Part shown: positions 50,101-57,323 of the stretch, piece after piece | Layout: each line of letters starts with the position of its first letter | Numbering within the stretch: the stretch's first letter is position 1 | Assembly (NCBI RefSeq): GCF_023094245.1 | Contig: NZ_JALMEW010000002.1 | Span: 124,001 to 188,000, forward strand | DNA: 64,000 nt | Direction: 5' to 3' | DNA from: Halomonas getboli | Lineage (GTDB): Bacteria > Pseudomonadota > Gammaproteobacteria > Pseudomonadales > Halomonadaceae | The notes under the pieces: generated by a model | Databases searched by the model: none | Told to the model about the DNA's origin: nothing | What the model saw: the letters and a program-made list of their open reading frames with translations, nothing else | Translations under genes and position numbers: made by a program

Positions 50101-50972
50101 GACTGGTACTCCTTCAAGTTGGCAGTGATACGCAGGGGGTCTGCGTCGATCTCGAGGGCGACAGCGTTGTGCGTGTCGGTCGCGGCAGCGCTCGGCGTAC
50201 CACCGCCGGCAGCGCTAGGCGTGCCGGACTTGAACTCTTGCATCAGCTCGCGACGGCGGCTGCGCGGGATGCCGGCCTTGGCCATGGCCATATCCAGCTC
50301 CTTGGCGGCCGCGCGTTGCGAGGGTTGGGCACCCTCCTCGACCTGGTCGGCATCGAGGAAGGTGTCGGCCCATCCGGCGTCCACGGCCTGGCGGCCACCG
50401 ATCCAGGTCTCGGCGTCCAGCTGGGCGACGATGGTGTCCTGGGCGATACCGGTGCGGGCTTGGTAGATGTCGACGGCAGCGGCGTCGAAGGGCTCGAGCC
50501 AGTCGGCGATCTCGCGCAGCTCGAGGCGGTTGCCGATCGCCAGCACCCAGGCGTTGTGCACCATCAGGAAGGCGGCGCGGCCGATGCTGATCTCGTCGCC
50601 GGCCATGGCGATGACCGAGGCGGCGGAGGCCGCGAGGCCCATGATGTTCACGTTGACCTGGCCGTCGTGCTCGCGGAGCAGGTTGTAGATGGCCAGGCCT
50701 TCGAAGAAGTCTCCGCCCGGGGAGTTGATGTTGACGTTGACCGGGTTGCCGCTGCCGATGGACCGCAGGGCGCCAGCGATTCGCCGGGCCGTGACACCAT
50801 CGCCCCACATGTCCTCGCCGATGGGCTCGTAGATGGTGATGGTGCTGGCCTGGTCGTCGATCGCGGAATGAATGCCGGGATTCCAGGCTTGCAGCGCGCG
50901 GGGCGAGAGGTCGTGCTGAATGCCCGCACGCGGGCGAGCCGCCGGCGCGGCGGGCAGCGTCATGAGCGTCAT
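50091..50972 (-). CDS. ClpP-like head maturation protease
   Basis: The 293-residue protein belongs to the S14-type capsid proteases. The domain at about residues 45-205 has NINSPGGDFFEGLAIYNLL, the serine in MGLAASAASVIAMAG (Ser116) and the histidine in FLMVHNAW (His139). The C-terminal 80 residues are rich in charged and Ala/Gly residues and may act in binding the capsid precursor. Order portal-protease-capsid is standard. Confidence 0.9.
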   Translation of the reverse strand: MTLMTLPAAPAARPRAGIQHDLSPRALQAWNPGIHSAIDDQASTITIYEPIGEDMWGDGVTARRIAGALRSIGSGNPVNVNINSPGGDFFEGLAIYNLLREHDGQVNVNIMGLAASAASVIAMAGDEISIGRAAFLMVHNAWVLAIGNRLELREIADWLEPFDAAAVDIYQARTGIAQDTIVAQLDAETWIGGRQAVDAGWADTFLDADQVEEGAQPSQRAAAKELDMAMAKAGIPRSRRRELMQEFKSGTPSAAGGGTPSAAATDTHNAVALEIDADPLRITANLKEYQSCL

Positions 50973-50985
50973 GGGATGGCTCCGG

Positions 50986-52296
50986 TCAGTCTTGGTCGGT
51001 GTTGCCCTGCTGGCTGGACTGGCTCGGGTTGAGCCAGGCGGCCAGCGCGGCGCGGGCGGTGTCGCCGTCGTTGGCCTGGCCGACGGAGTCGAGCGGGGCC
51101 ATGGCGGTCTGCACGGTGAGCACGTCGGCGTTGCCGCCCTTGGTGGGCAGGTTCTCCAGCTGGCGGACCTCGTCGCGAGTCATGATCCCGTTGTTGACCA
51201 TGACCGAGTAGAACTGGGAGCGGGCCTGGCTGTCGGCGCGCAGCAGGCCCTCGATGGAGAACTCGGCGTAGAAGCGGCGCTGGTCCTGCGGGCTGAGCAG
51301 GTGCTTGTTGATGGCCTGCTCGATGCGCGTGAGCCAGGGCCGCAGGGTGAACGTGAGGAAGCCGATCAGCTTCTGCTCGAGGCCGGTGCCCCAGTTGGAG
51401 TCTTTGTTGCCGTGGCCGACCATCGAGGGGTCGACGCGGAACCAGCGGCACACCTCCTCGACGCTGAACGACCGGGACTCCAGCAGCTGGGCGTCGCTGG
51501 GCTTGATGCCGATCGTCTTGGCGTCCATGCCGCCTTCCAGCAGCGGCGACTCGCCGGCGTTGAGCGCGCCGCTGATCGTCTTCATGTTCTCGCGGAAGTC
51601 CTCGCGCTGCTCCTTCTTGAGCACCTGCTGCATGGTGAAGGCGACCGTCGGCGCCAGCCCCTTCTCGAAGGTGCTGTTCGCGGCCTGGCTGGCGGCCAGG
51701 GCGGAGCCGAATACCGCGGCGCCGTACTGGATGGTCGACAGCCCCCACTTCCCGTCGAGCGAGAAGCCGGGGATGTGGAAGAGATCCTTCTCGCGCACCG
51801 GGCGCTGCCGACCGCCCTCTTCGGTGTACATCAGGCGGACGTCACCGTTGGAGAGCTTGCTGCCGCTCAGGCGATCCGGCGACAGGAACTTCAGGCCGAC
51901 CAGCCGGCCGCCGAAGTACTGCTTCTCGCTGAACCCATTACCGCGCAGCAGGATGGCCGCGGTGTTCGACTCCCAGAACGTGACCGGGGTCGACTCGGCG
52001 TTGGGGCTGCGATTGAGGATGCCGTAGAGCGGGTGGTCCACCGCCCGGCGGCGGCCGTCGGGCGTGCGCTCGTAGAGGTGCAGCGGCAACGTGGCCACGG
52101 CCTCGGAGATCAGCCGGGTGCAGGCCCAGGCGGCCGAGAGCGACATCACGGTGTTCTCGTTGACCCGCTGGCCGGCGGCACTGGTGCTGGATGCCCAGGC
52201 CTGCCAGAAGGCGTCGCTTTGCAGGTCAAGCGGGACGCCCAGCCAGTTGAGGATCGCCGTCTTCACGCGACCCGGCTTTTTCGTCTGATTGCTCAT
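50986..52296 (-). CDS. HK97-type portal protein
   Basis: The portal forms the dodecameric DNA channel at one capsid vertex. The 436-residue protein has LSAAWACTRLISEAVATLPL, VDHPLYGILNRSPNAESTPV, SFSVEEVCRWFRVDPSMVGH and NWGTGLEQKLIGFLTFTLRP, all typical of the HK97 portal family. The ATG at 52296 (MSNQTKKPGRVKTAIL) is preferred over a longer frame at 52359; it overlaps the terminase stop by four bases. Confidence 0.9.
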   Translation of the reverse strand: MSNQTKKPGRVKTAILNWLGVPLDLQSDAFWQAWASSTSAAGQRVNENTVMSLSAAWACTRLISEAVATLPLHLYERTPDGRRRAVDHPLYGILNRSPNAESTPVTFWESNTAAILLRGNGFSEKQYFGGRLVGLKFLSPDRLSGSKLSNGDVRLMYTEEGGRQRPVREKDLFHIPGFSLDGKWGLSTIQYGAAVFGSALAASQAANSTFEKGLAPTVAFTMQQVLKKEQREDFRENMKTISGALNAGESPLLEGGMDAKTIGIKPSDAQLLESRSFSVEEVCRWFRVDPSMVGHGNKDSNWGTGLEQKLIGFLTFTLRPWLTRIEQAINKHLLSPQDQRRFYAEFSIEGLLRADSQARSQFYSVMVNNGIMTRDEVRQLENLPTKGGNADVLTVQTAMAPLDSVGQANDGDTARAALAAWLNPSQSSQQGNTDQD

Positions 52297-53819
52297 GCGA
52301 TGATCGGGTCCGATAAGAAGTCGTTGATGTCGTCGGCCTCCTCGGCGTGCCCCGCACACCCCAGAGCCATGGCGAGGGCGACCATGCCGTCGATGCGCCC
52401 GGTCGCCTTGTGCTTGTCGAGCTTACGGTTGCCGGCGGCGTCCTTGGTGACCACGGCGTTGGCGGCGCACATGGTGAGCACCGGGTGCTTGCCGTGGCGG
52501 ATGCGGCTGTTCAGCAGGTCGGCCTCGAGGATGTCGAGCGCGGGGCTCATGTCCTTGAAGCCCTGGCCGAACGGCGCCAGCGGCAGCTCGATGCCGAGGG
52601 CGTCGGCGTCTTTCTTGAAGACGTCGATTCGCCAGCGGTCGAAGGCGATCAGCTCGGCATCGACGTCGCCGAGGAGCTCGGCGATCTCGCTGGCCACGAA
52701 CGAGTAGTCCACCGTCGCGCCGGGCGTGGTGCGCAGCCAGCCGTCTCGGGCCCAGGCGTCGTAAGGCACGCGGTCCTTCTGGGCGCGTTCGTGCAGGCCT
52801 TGCTCGGGCGTCCAGAAGAACGGGTGAACGTGGGCAATGCCCTGCTCGTCTCGGCCGATCAGCACGCAGGACGTGAGGTCGGTTCGCGCCGAGAGGTCGA
52901 GGCCGCCGTAGATGGCGACGCATTCGCTCAGCGGCTTGGGCTTCTTGCCGCAGGCCTTCCACACGTCCTGCGAGACGAACGGGGAGACCGTCGAGACCCG
53001 CTGGTTGAGGTTCAGGTTGCGGAAGGTGTTCTCGAAGCTGGGCATGCGCGCGGCCTTGCGCGCCTGCTTCTCCATGTCCTCCCGCGAGCGGAACAGATCG
53101 AGCGCCGGGTTGGCGGCCTTCCATGCACGCTTGCTGTGCAGCTTGGCGTCCTTCGGCGCTTCGTAAACGTGGCTGACGATGCGCTTGTCCTTGGAGCGCG
53201 CCGCGTCGTCCAGCCAGACCGAGAACAGGTCGGCGTCGTTGGCAGCCTGGGTGCTGATCGCCAGCAGCAGCGGCGCGTCGTGAGCGCCCTGGGCGGTGGT
53301 GATGGCGTCGATGAAGTCGCTCTGCGGGCCGCGCACCTGGCCGACCTCGTCGAGGATGGCCAGGATCGGCGACAGGCCGTGGGCCGTCTTGCCCTCGGCG
53401 GCGAGCGCCTTGTACTCAACGTTCATCGGCAGGCCGATCAGCTTCTTGCCGCTGGGCGTGATGTGGATGATCTCGGCGAGCCGGGGCTCGAGCTGGATCA
53501 TCTTGCACGCCAGGTTGAACACGATGGCGGCCTGCTCGCGGCTCATGGCGCCGGAGACTATCTGGCTGTTCTGCTGCGCCTCGGGGCCGACCAGGTGCGC
53601 CAGCAGGATGCCGGCGATGAGGCCGGTCTTGCCGTTCTTCCTCGCGATGCTGAGATACCCGTCGGTGGTGCCGTGCGGGTTGTCGTAGACGTCGAGGATG
53701 AAACGCTTCTGGAACTTGGCCAGCTGAATCGGCTGCCCTACCAGCTTGCCCTCGGGCACCCGGCAGTAGCGCTCGATGAACTGGATGACGCGCTCACCGC
53801 GGGTCGGGGACCGAGGCAT
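52293..53819 (-). CDS. Terminase large subunit
   Basis: TerL is the ATP-driven packaging motor and nuclease. The 508-residue protein has the Walker A region LSIARKNGKTGLIAGILLAH, the Walker B region ILAILDEVGQVRG, the coupling segment LLLAISTQA, and nuclease aspartates in IYGGLDLSARTDLTSCV and LIAFDRWRIDVF. These are of the HK97-type terminases. Start at the ATG 53819 (GAGGT upstream); a GTG two codons earlier is possible. Portal follows with a four-base overlap. Confidence 0.92.
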   Translation of the reverse strand: MPRSPTRGERVIQFIERYCRVPEGKLVGQPIQLAKFQKRFILDVYDNPHGTTDGYLSIARKNGKTGLIAGILLAHLVGPEAQQNSQIVSGAMSREQAAIVFNLACKMIQLEPRLAEIIHITPSGKKLIGLPMNVEYKALAAEGKTAHGLSPILAILDEVGQVRGPQSDFIDAITTAQGAHDAPLLLAISTQAANDADLFSVWLDDAARSKDKRIVSHVYEAPKDAKLHSKRAWKAANPALDLFRSREDMEKQARKAARMPSFENTFRNLNLNQRVSTVSPFVSQDVWKACGKKPKPLSECVAIYGGLDLSARTDLTSCVLIGRDEQGIAHVHPFFWTPEQGLHERAQKDRVPYDAWARDGWLRTTPGATVDYSFVASEIAELLGDVDAELIAFDRWRIDVFKKDADALGIELPLAPFGQGFKDMSPALDILEADLLNSRIRHGKHPVLTMCAANAVVTKDAAGNRKLDKHKATGRIDGMVALAMALGCAGHAEEADDINDFLSDPIIA

Positions 53820-53826
53820 AGGCACC

Positions 53827-54303
53827 TCAGTGCATGGGGCGTGCGATCAGGCCGTCATCCTGGTCGGTCATCACCTCGTTGGCATGCTGGTGGAGATCGT
53901 TGCGCTTGCGCTGATCGCGGGACTCGCCCTGCGTGGCCCGGGCGTGAACCTGGAGCGAGCGGCTCAGCGAGAGCGACTGGGCGTGCAGATCCTTCAGCAC
54001 CTTGTGCTCGGCGGACGGGGCGGGGCCCATCATTCCCTCGGAAACCCGGCCCTTCTCTTCGGCCTGCTTGAGGTAGTGATTGATGTCAGCGTTCACACGA
54101 GCCAGGTGCGAGGCGAGCACCAGGTCGCCCGGCGTCCATGAGTCCGCGGCGCGGGTGAGCATGATGGCATCCCAGAACGGGCGGGCGTCGTCAGGCACGT
54201 CGACATAGGCCGGCGGCTCGATGACACCCTCGGCGGCAGCGCGCACTGCCGACACATGCGCGGCGGCGCTGTCGCTCCGCTGACGGCGGTCGCGCTTGCT
54301 CAT
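53827..54303 (-). CDS. Terminase small subunit
   Basis: The 158-residue, mostly helical protein precedes TerL by seven bases. It has RPFWDAIMLTRAADSWTPGD, LVLASHLARVNADINHYL and HKVLKDLHAQSLSLSRSLQVH, typical of the small terminase subunit that recognises the packaging site. About 150 bp upstream is gene-free and may hold that site. Confidence 0.82.
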   Translation of the reverse strand: MSKRDRRQRSDSAAAHVSAVRAAAEGVIEPPAYVDVPDDARPFWDAIMLTRAADSWTPGDLVLASHLARVNADINHYLKQAEEKGRVSEGMMGPAPSAEHKVLKDLHAQSLSLSRSLQVHARATQGESRDQRKRNDLHQHANEVMTDQDDGLIARPMH

Positions 54304-54453
54304 AAGGAACCCCCAATATGCGCAGGGTTAATGGAAAAAACTGTGTTAGCGATGAACCGAAAATTCGGCGGCGGTTTTCGCCGGTTGGCGCTGGACTTTC
54401 GACCCACCCCCTCCCCTTGATGCGACCAGTTCGCGTTTCTGCATGAATCCGGC
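54304..54453. other. Gene-free block between HNH and small terminase; possible cos region
   Basis: The 150-bp stretch separates the HNH endonuclease gene from the small terminase. It contains the palindrome CGAAAATTCG at 54358-54367, a nearby inverted partner (CGGTTTTCG), and an unusual pyrimidine block CCCACCCCCTCCCC. In HNH-TerS phages the packaging site usually lies here. This is inferred from layout. Confidence 0.4.
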
Positions 54454-54762
54454 TCATGCACGCCAGGGGTGGTCAGGGTCGAGCGGCAGGCCGTCCAGAT
54501 CGCATCCGGGCAGGCTGCCTGTCTTCTCCTGGCGCTGCTTGGCCGAGTCGTGGCACGTCTTGCACAGCGACTGCAGGTTGTCAGCGTCGAAGAACAGCGC
54601 CTCGCCGCCCTTGTGCGGGGTGATGTGGTCGGCCACCTTGGCCGGGGTCACACGGCCGAGGTCACGGCAGAACCGGCACAGCGGCTCGTCGCGCAGCTGG
54701 GCAGCCCGCAGGCGATGCCAGCGACGCGTGTTGTAGAGGTGGCGCCAAGGGCGGGTGTCCAT
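54454..54762 (-). CDS. HNH endonuclease (packaging-associated)
   Basis: The 102-residue protein has the HNH ββα-metal motif: EPLCRFCRDLGRVTPAKVAD, HITPHKGGEALFFDADNLQS and LCKTCHDSAKQ, with two CxxC zinc pairs. HNH proteins next to small terminase genes help cut the packaging site in HK97-type phages. The start overlaps the previous stop (TGATG). Confidence 0.88.
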   Translation of the reverse strand: MDTRPWRHLYNTRRWHRLRAAQLRDEPLCRFCRDLGRVTPAKVADHITPHKGGEALFFDADNLQSLCKTCHDSAKQRQEKTGSLPGCDLDGLPLDPDHPWRA

Positions 54763-54956
54763 CAGGCGGTTCCAGCCTCATGCCGGTGCACCGCTTGCAT
54801 GTGGCCACGGAACAACCAAGTCCAGTCCTCGTATGCGTCTTGCGGGGTCTTACCCCGACCGACGATGCGGCCGCCTGCTTTGTATTTGGCACTCATGCAT
54901 CGATAGCCAATGTTCGATCCAGACCACGGATCTCGCTCAATATGCGGCTTCATCAC
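54762..54956 (-). CDS. Small hypothetical phage protein
   Basis: The 64-residue protein (MMKPHIERDPWSGSNIGYRC; then GKTPQDAYEDWTWLF) has the look of a single compact αβ domain without enzyme motifs. The stop overlaps the HNH start (TGATG), which supports it as a gene. Not recognised. Confidence 0.65.
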   Translation of the reverse strand: MMKPHIERDPWSGSNIGYRCMSAKYKAGGRIVGRGKTPQDAYEDWTWLFRGHMQAVHRHEAGTA

Positions 54957-54974
54957 GACCTCACTTGCCAGCGG

Positions 54975-55157
54975 TCATTCTGCCGGACTGCCATCTAGCC
55001 AAGTGGTAGCATCCTGCCGCCCCACCTCTTCTTGATCCTCAGCAGCCAGGGCCTCGATCAGCAGGGTCAGCAGCTGATTGGTCTTCTGCTGCTCGATCAG
55101 CGTCTGGCGCTGATCCGCGACCAGTTGCTCGAGCAGCTGCTCGGCGCGCTCGCTCAT
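54975..55157 (-). CDS. Short coiled-coil protein
   Basis: The 60-residue product (MSERAEQLLEQLVADQRQTL; IEQQKTNQLLTLLIEALA) is a clear amphipathic helix with heptad Leu spacing and a polar C-terminus. GGAGGGCC lies upstream. It overlaps in another frame the ORF at 55039-55218; of the two, this one has the better protein-like composition over its whole length. Function unknown. Confidence 0.6.
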   Translation of the reverse strand: MSERAEQLLEQLVADQRQTLIEQQKTNQLLTLLIEALAAEDQEEVGRQDATTWLDGSPAE

Positions 55158-55218
55158 GGGCCTCGGCCCTCCATTTCTTGATCCACGCTCGGCGGCGTTC
55201 GCAGGCGGCGCATGCCAT
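55039..55218 (-). CDS. Possible small Cys-motif protein overlapping the coiled-coil gene
   Basis: From the ATG at 55218 the 59-residue frame begins MACAACERRRAWIKKWRAEA, a CxxC and basic N-terminus seen in small phage proteins. The second half overlaps the coiled-coil gene in a different frame and has biased composition (GRGSAPDADRAAED). Either a real overlapping gene or one whose natural stop has been lost. No strong ribosome site is seen. Confidence 0.4.
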   Translation of the reverse strand: MACAACERRRAWIKKWRAEAHERARRAAARATGRGSAPDADRAAEDQSAADPADRGPGC

Positions 55219-55306
55219 GTCGATACCCTGTGTTGGGCCGGCGCAGCACCTCGCGGCGCGCTGCCGGCATGCCGGGGTCACCGGAGCCCGGCCCGGAGAT
55301 GGCGGA

Positions 55307-55459
55307 TCACCTCCTTGGTCCCCGCGGGGTGTGACGTTGCTGGTGCGAGTGGCAGGCGCTGATCAGCAGCCCGGCAGCCCAGACGACCAGCAGCAGCACG
55401 GTGCCGATGCCGGCCGCCGTGTCGCGGCAGCGCTGGATGACAGGGCCCCGGTGGTTCAT
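55307..55459 (-). CDS. 50-residue membrane protein in the lysis region
   Basis: The protein starts MNHRGPVIQRCRDTAAGIGT and has one strongly hydrophobic segment (residues about 17-35, VLLLVVWAAGLLI) followed by a basic tail. Its ATG overlaps the Rz1-like stop (ATGA), which supports it as the next gene of the lysis unit. It may assist lysis or be a small accessory membrane protein; nothing more can be said. Confidence 0.55.
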   Translation of the reverse strand: MNHRGPVIQRCRDTAAGIGTVLLLVVWAAGLLISACHSHQQRHTPRGPRR

Positions 55460-55728
55460 TCCTCGTCGCCAGCGTCGTGGGCGAGGATCTCGACCACTGC
55501 GGCGCGATCCTTGTTGGCGCGGATGCGCAGCGCTTCGTAGTCAGCCAGCAGGTCCAGCAGCCCGCGATTCGTCGCCACGCGCCCGGCTGGCGCCGGCAGG
55601 GGGCTGGTCAGGCTCGGCGGAACGATTGGCGTCACCAGCACCGGCACCGTCTGCGTCGGGCAGAGCGCGCAGCCAGTCAGCAACAGCATCAGGCACAGGG
55701 CGATCAGCCCACTCGCGAACCTCCGCAT
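55456..55728 (-). CDS. Rz1-like outer-membrane spanin
   Basis: The 90-residue product has a lipoprotein signal (MRRFASGLIALCLMLLLTGC, lipidated Cys20) and a Pro-rich mature part (TPIVPPSLTSPLPAPAG), the hallmarks of Rz1 o-spanin. The gene starts inside the Rz gene in another frame and ends 85 bp beyond it. The partners span the periplasm to break the outer membrane at lysis. Start at 55728 is set by the signal sequence. Confidence 0.85.
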   Translation of the reverse strand: MRRFASGLIALCLMLLLTGCALCPTQTVPVLVTPIVPPSLTSPLPAPAGRVATNRGLLDLLADYEALRIRANKDRAAVVEILAHDAGDEE

Positions 55729-56044
55729 CGGTGTCCTCCAGCCGGTCGAGGGCCGCCCGGTGTTCGTTGATTCGGTCGCGTGCGGCGGCCAGGGCCTGCT
55801 CGCGCTGTTCGAGGGCAGCCAGCAGGCGGCGGGCGTTCTCGCGGCGCCACTCCAGGGCACTGGTCAGCGCAGCGACCTCCCCCTGGGATTTTTCGAGAGC
55901 GGCCCGCGCGGCGTCACGCTGGGCGATGGCGGCATCGCGTGATGCCTGCACGCCCTGCAGGTAGAGCCAGCCTCCGGCGGCGAGCGCCGTGGCCAGCAAT
56001 GCGGCCCAGGCCCACCCCGGTACCAATCGAATCAGGGTGCTCAT
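55541..56044 (-). CDS. Rz-like inner-membrane spanin
   Basis: The 167-residue protein has one N-terminal membrane segment (WAWAALLATALAAGGWLYLQ) and a long periplasmic coiled coil (residues about 32-105), as in Rz. The C-terminal 50 residues (DADGAGAGDANRSAEPDQPP) are the other reading of the Rz1 region and are low-complexity. Its start overlaps the holin-like gene by four bases. Together with Rz1 it fuses inner and outer membrane in the last step of lysis. Confidence 0.85.
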   Translation of the reverse strand: MSTLIRLVPGWAWAALLATALAAGGWLYLQGVQASRDAAIAQRDAARAALEKSQGEVAALTSALEWRRENARRLLAALEQREQALAAARDRINEHRAALDRLEDTDAEVREWADRPVPDAVADWLRALPDADGAGAGDANRSAEPDQPPAGASRARGDESRAAGPAG

Positions 56045-56262
56045 AGCTGCCCCAGCTTGCGGGCCACCACGTCATCCCACACGGCGGTGCCCATGTAGGC
56101 GCCGATGATCGTTCCCCACAGGCCGTAGGTCGGCCACAGGGCCGCGGCCGGCAGCTCCAGCCAGAACAGGCCCGCCGTTTCGAGGATCGCCGCGGCCATG
56201 GCCCAGTGGGCGAGGCGACGGCGATTCTTCCAGCGGTCGGCGTCGGCGGTGGCGTTACTCAT
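56041..56262 (-). CDS. Holin-like membrane protein
   Basis: The 73-residue protein (MSNATADADRWKNRRRLAHW) has two hydrophobic segments, AMAAAILETAGLFWLELPAA and LWGTIIGAYMGTAVW, separated by a short turn, and a charged N-terminus. It matches small two-segment holins of siphovirus lysis cassettes in layout. A longer frame from 56319 is unlikely. It overlaps lysozyme by eight bases. Confidence 0.7.
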   Translation of the reverse strand: MSNATADADRWKNRRRLAHWAMAAAILETAGLFWLELPAAALWPTYGLWGTIIGAYMGTAVWDDVVARKLGQL

Positions 56263-56752
56263 GATCACCCGCGACCAGCGGCGCGTATTCGTCATAGAGG
56301 CAGAGCCAGCGCTCGACATCGCGGCGCTTCACCAGCCCCGGAAGCTCCTCGCCACCGGCATAGGTCCAGCGGGCCAGCTCGTTGCAGGCCGCCACCGTCT
56401 CGCCGGCGTTCAACTTTCGCAGCAGGGTCGATCGGCCGAAGGCCCCCGCCCCCACGTTGTAAACGAACGAGGCCAGCGCGGCCCGGCGTGTCGGCGGCAG
56501 ATCAACCGTCACACGATCGTCGACCGCATCGAACGCATCGCCCAGGTCACCAGCCAGCAGCCGGCCGCACTCCTCGTCGCTGAGGGTCTGGCCGATCCGA
56601 GCCGTGGCCGTGTGGCCATAGCAGACGGTCACCACACCTACCGGGTCGAAGTAAGCCGAATTCTCCTTGCCCTCGAAGAAGCTCACCGTGCCGGCGGCGA
56701 GCGCCAGGGCGGTGCCACCGAGGCCCAGGCCAACGAAACGCTTGATGCTCAC
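56255..56752 (-). CDS. SAR-type endolysin (GH24 lysozyme)
   Basis: The 165-residue enzyme cuts peptidoglycan. It starts with a weakly hydrophobic Gly/Ala-rich segment (residues 6-25, FVGLGLGGTALALAAGTVSF) typical of signal-arrest-release endolysins, then the GH24 catalytic set E-8-D-5-T: Glu27 in FFEGKEN, Asp36 and Thr42, and CYGHTAT. The start is GTG 56752, overlapping the upstream holin-like gene (GTGA). A SAR endolysin is exported by the Sec system and activated when the membrane is depolarised. Confidence 0.88.
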   Translation of the reverse strand: MSIKRFVGLGLGGTALALAAGTVSFFEGKENSAYFDPVGVVTVCYGHTATARIGQTLSDEECGRLLAGDLGDAFDAVDDRVTVDLPPTRRAALASFVYNVGAGAFGRSTLLRKLNAGETVAACNELARWTYAGGEELPGLVKRRDVERWLCLYDEYAPLVAGDHE

Positions 56753-57000
56753 GGCTCGCCGTCCTCCGAATCCCTGCCGGCCATCGCGGCCTGGTGCTCG
56801 CGCTTGAGCATCTCGAGCTTCTCGTCCTCGATGCGGGCGCGGCGCCAGATCCACCACACCTGCCCCAGCAGATAGATGCACGTCAGCACGCCGGCGACGA
56901 CACCGACCTGAGTGCCGGGGTCAGCTTTCACGAACGTGAGCCAGCCAACGCCTACCGGCGCGGTTCGAATGCTCTCCTCGACTGCGATCCGGGTAGACAT
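56749..57000 (-). CDS. Holin-like or pinholin protein
   Basis: The 83-residue protein has one clear membrane segment (VGVVAGVLTCIYLLGQVWWI, residues about 32-51) and a charged cytoplasmic C-terminus with Glu/Lys/Arg (RRARIEDEKLEMLKREHQ). It precedes the SAR endolysin, the usual place of a pinholin or holin. Start at 57000 (MSTRIAVEESIRTAP). With the second membrane protein downstream the cassette has two candidate holins. Confidence 0.7.
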   Translation of the reverse strand: MSTRIAVEESIRTAPVGVGWLTFVKADPGTQVGVVAGVLTCIYLLGQVWWIWRRARIEDEKLEMLKREHQAAMAGRDSEDGEP

Positions 57001-57020
57001 AGCGCCTCGTCGTCTGGGCA

Positions 57021-57046
57021 TGAAGAAAAGGCCCCGCACGTGGGGC
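57021..57046 (-). terminator. Terminator between the phage tRNA and the lysis genes
   Basis: On the minus strand GCCCC pairs with GGGGC around ACGTGC (57046-57031), followed by CTTTTCTTCA. It lies 83 bp downstream of the tRNA and 21 bp before the lysis start, where a lambda-type tR' would be. Confidence 0.6.
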
Positions 57047-57128
57047 AAGACGCCAGGCGGCGCCATCACAGAAAGGGAGCCGCCCGCGGGAGTGGCGCGG
57101 CAAGGGGAACGCACCGGGCGGCATAAAC

Positions 57129-57202
57129 TGGTAGCGGATGCCGGAGTTGCACCGACTTCTCCGGGTTATGAGCCCGGCGTCTTGCTGTCTGACCCATCCG
57201 CT
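57129..57202 (-). tRNA. Phage tRNA-Met(CAT)
   Basis: On the minus strand 74 nt fold as a tRNA: acceptor AGCGGAT pairs with ATCCGCT, the anticodon stem CCGGG/CCCGG holds CTCATAA with anticodon CAT (57170-57168), and the T-arm is GTCGG-TGCAACT-CCGGC. Discriminator A and CCA are encoded. The D-arm is weak (GTC/GAC, loop AGACAGCAA without the usual GG pair), so activity is uncertain. Charged with Met (or modified to read AUA Ile), it would supplement late translation. Not detected as coding. Confidence 0.82.
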
Positions 57203-57212
57203 GCAAACGCAA

Positions 57213-57242
57213 ACGGCCCGCCGGGGCGAGCCGGCGGGCCGT
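57213..57242. terminator. Strong hairpin upstream of the phage tRNA
   Basis: ACGGCCCGCCGG pairs perfectly with CCGGCGGGCCGT around a six-base loop. On the minus strand TTTGCGTTTG follows. It lies between the last early gene and the tRNA, so early transcripts may end here unless antiterminated. Confidence 0.65.
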
Positions 57243-57323
57243 GGTAATGTCTGGCGCCTGGCGGATCGATCGCCAAGCTACAGATACAGTAGATCAACCG
57301 TGGAGAAAGCGCAACATCTTGTG

